A DNA stretch of 64,000 nt from Steromphala cineraria (taxonomy: Eukaryota > Mollusca > Gastropoda > Trochida > Trochidae). Made by a program: the position numbers and the translations under genes. The stretch spans positions 73,661,060 through 73,725,059 of the forward strand of contig OU744721.1 of NCBI GenBank assembly GCA_916613615.1. The letters are read 5' to 3'. Of this stretch, positions 61,576 through 64,000 are shown piece by piece. The notes beneath the pieces are model-generated. The model was not told where the DNA came from and did no database searches. It was given only the letters and a program-made list of their open reading frames with translations. The first letter of the stretch is position 1. The number at the start of each line of letters is the position of its first letter.

Positions 61576-61694
61576 GGGTTGACATAAGTATCAATTTGGT
61601 ATGTTTCAACGTTGAAAAGGGTAACTGTGACTGGTTCGAATACGAGCCTATTATTGCTAGTGTAGACTTTACGATAACATATAAAGGATCTGGG
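61576..61694 (+). other. Possible internal exon, unrecognised
   Basis: Acceptor ACTTTCCAG and donor GGG|GTAAGA bound 119 bases coding VDISINLVCFNVEKGN, then CDWFEYEPIIASVDFTITYK. Alternating hydrophobic strands with two Cys suggest a small extracellular beta-domain, but I do not recognise a family and see no partner exon in the window. Confidence 0.3.
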
Positions 61695-64000
61695 GTAAGA
61701 GTGTTCCAGACTTCTTTAGTTACATTATTAAATTGAAATAGGTGTAGTGAGAATCAAGTTTATTGCTTAAGCTACGATGTACTGTGTGAAAGATTGCCAT
61801 TTCGAGAATGGTGTTAAGAAATATCATGAGTAAACTGTGTACAGCAGATTACGAAACGTTTATTTGATTACTTTAAAACTTAGTACAAATTAATATAATT
61901 GAATATAGTGCTCACTTACGTTCGACTCATACAATTAGCATTGTACCAATAGTTGTGTGTTTGAGCCGATGAAGAAATATTTTTTTCTCACCACATTTAC
62001 TGAAAGATGATATTAAGGGACAAGGGGAATATATTATATATAGATATTTATGCAACAATGGGTTCCAAAATGCAAAAACTCAAAATACCTGATTTCATAT
62101 TTGGAAATTATGTTGTAAAAACGTAAGTTCTTTAATATTGTTGATCAAATATTGACTGTTTTGACGTTTGTTGAAAATGTATTTATTGCTGCATGAAGAA
62201 CATGTTTTTTTTCAAATGTTCACTAAATTTGTACTTTTGAAATGACAAATTACTAAGTAAGGAGCAAAATAAGTGATATAAGTGGGTGATCTTAAATGAT
62301 TTAAACAAAATAACTTGAACTAGAAAGCAATTGATAACAGCTATGTTCACATCAACATATTTTTTAGTTTAAAATGTCCTCTTTTCATGGATGGCATGTG
62401 AGTTAACATTACAAATCAAACTAATTTCTATACGGTTGATATTTTTAATTTCAAACAAAACAAAATGTGAGCTTTATCAAAATATTTTAAATGTTCCTGG
62501 TAGATTTGAATCGACAAAAAAGATATAAAATAACTACAGAACTAACTCTTCCAATTTTTGAAGGGGTATTTTGGTTTTCTTGGTTGATTTTGTATTTAGA
62601 TTTGACTGCATTTAAAGGAAAAACAGTTAACCTCACAGCTGCAATAATGCATGTTAAAAGTTAATCATGTTGACTTTCTTATCGGGTTACGACTAGAATA
62701 CCAGATCCAAAGTACATAAAGGTCACTTGTGCAACTTTTGTGTGTTTATATTCAAAAATATATGTTAGCTGGTATGACAAAATCATGGAAACAAACACAA
62801 TTTAATTTGGTTAGTAGAACATAATAAAAAACTATATTGGCATTCAACATTTATAACATCCAAATTTATACATTTCAGTATGTAGAGTAATTGGAATTTT
62901 CATTCACAGTTATTTCATATTGTATTTCAAATCTGCATTTGACTTTGACGTAATTGAAAAGACATGGACAACATTTATAATAATCACATCTAAGATATTA
63001 CTTCCAAACTGCTTGGTAACGGTAACAAATATTTATCAACTTATATCAGTGTAGGTATTACACTATGTCACATTAGTTTGATAGTAGAGCGAAATGAACA
63101 AACAAAGTGTCCATAATTTATCCTTCTTGTTTTGTCAATGTCATATTTGTTAAGTGACTTTGATATATTTTCAATGGCTACTATATTTGACTTTGCAAAG
63201 GTTAAGATCATGATAGGATTAGAACGACTGTATCCACGAGTTAACACGAAATTACTTTCATTTTCGGGACATTTGCATAAAAAAGGTTTTATATGAATCA
63301 CTAAAATTTGGATGCGGGATATAATATCTTATTCCATTAAGATCATGTGCTATTTATCATATTAGTTTGCATTGGGAATAACTGGGAATATGGAAACCTT
63401 TTCCCTCTGTTAGATACAAACGTACAAGATTGTATAAAGTCATGGCCCCTTTCATGTTTATGATAATTCTAAAATTCTGTTAAATATTTATTTAAATGAT
63501 TTGGAAAATATGTTTTGCATAGCATTGATTAATAATGTTCAACTTAAAATAATGAATTTGAACTATAAACGACTTCAGTCTCTGTTTACAAAACACAACT
63601 ATTTCCGATCTTAGACTTCTTATACTCTAATGTTGTGATGGTAGCTCAGTTTAAAGTAAACAGGGTGTGTGTAATCTGATCACAAGGAAGCTGCAGTTAA
63701 CAGCTGCAATAACACGTAGGCGTAACAAGGGAACATCACATGCTAATGAATGAATAAAGAAGATACACGTTTTTATGACACAGCCAATTGCTCAGAGTTT
63801 GTACATGGGCATCAAATCTAACACTTAAAGAGAACCTCAATGATGCCCCAAATTTTACAGATTTTTGCATAGAAATATACATTACTCTGCTGCTAACGCT
63901 TGGTAGTTGCTTTATATGAATACTCCATATTATAATTTCCCTAAGGATATGAAGAAACGATAAGTCGAATGTGCCACTATTCATTTTTATTTTGAATAAA

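Larger units (their letters stand above)
59119..64000. other. Intergenic right end, no supported gene
   Basis: 59525-59545 (AATCAAATTAGAAAGTTAA) matches the landmark at 30985 and 39680, so a fifth copy of the unit may begin here. Apart from a recent 82-bp duplication and one exon-like stretch, nothing is recognised. Confidence 0.4.

Overview
This is AT-rich, gene-poor eukaryotic DNA from an intron-containing animal genome. It is most likely from a bivalve or other mollusc. That is an inference from the repeat style: CCCCCG-hairpin repeats, GGTCAAGGTCA-type repeats, many MITEs, CR1-like and L1-like LINEs and Tc1 elements. No bacterial features are present, and I see no intact single-copy host gene.

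The main object is a 15.8 kb DNA transposon at 15000-30811. Its 138-bp terminal inverted repeats match at 134 positions and begin CAGGCCTACC. It is flanked by ATGTA on both sides, and an anciently duplicated copy of the surrounding DNA near 39.5 kb preserves the unoccupied site. It carries two convergent genes, each starting just inside one end beside a GCGCATGCGC (NRF-1-like) motif. The left gene (coding 20952-26941, five coding exons with consistent splice phases) encodes a protein of about 1,430 residues with a YqaJ-type exonuclease domain. Flanking that domain are segments that look like the split core of an RNase-H-fold transposase. This copy has two 1-nt frameshifts in A-runs and one in-frame TAG. 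The right gene (29056-30565, minus strand, two exons) encodes an intact 252-residue protein with seven C2H2-type zinc fingers. The element also carries two decayed exons resembling the host glycogen debranching enzyme gene (AGL) and several nested smaller transposons.

The flanks (8.9-15.0 with 30.8-34.0 kb, 34-44 kb, 44-50.5 kb, 53-56.5 kb, and traces at 0-0.5 and 59.5 kb) are old, diverged copies of one another in the same internal order, an ancient tandem segmental duplication. Later events are layered on it. A Tc1 element (35135-38118) is split by a local tandem duplication, and its transposase has lost the catalytic glutamate. There is a decayed CR1/L2-like LINE (40.4-43.5 kb) and a 5'-truncated L1-like LINE with poly(A) and a 16-bp target duplication (57221-59102). 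Two copies of a 357-bp TTAA-flanked MITE lie at 6047 and 55687. The rest is intergenic or intronic sequence in which short open frames look like chance.
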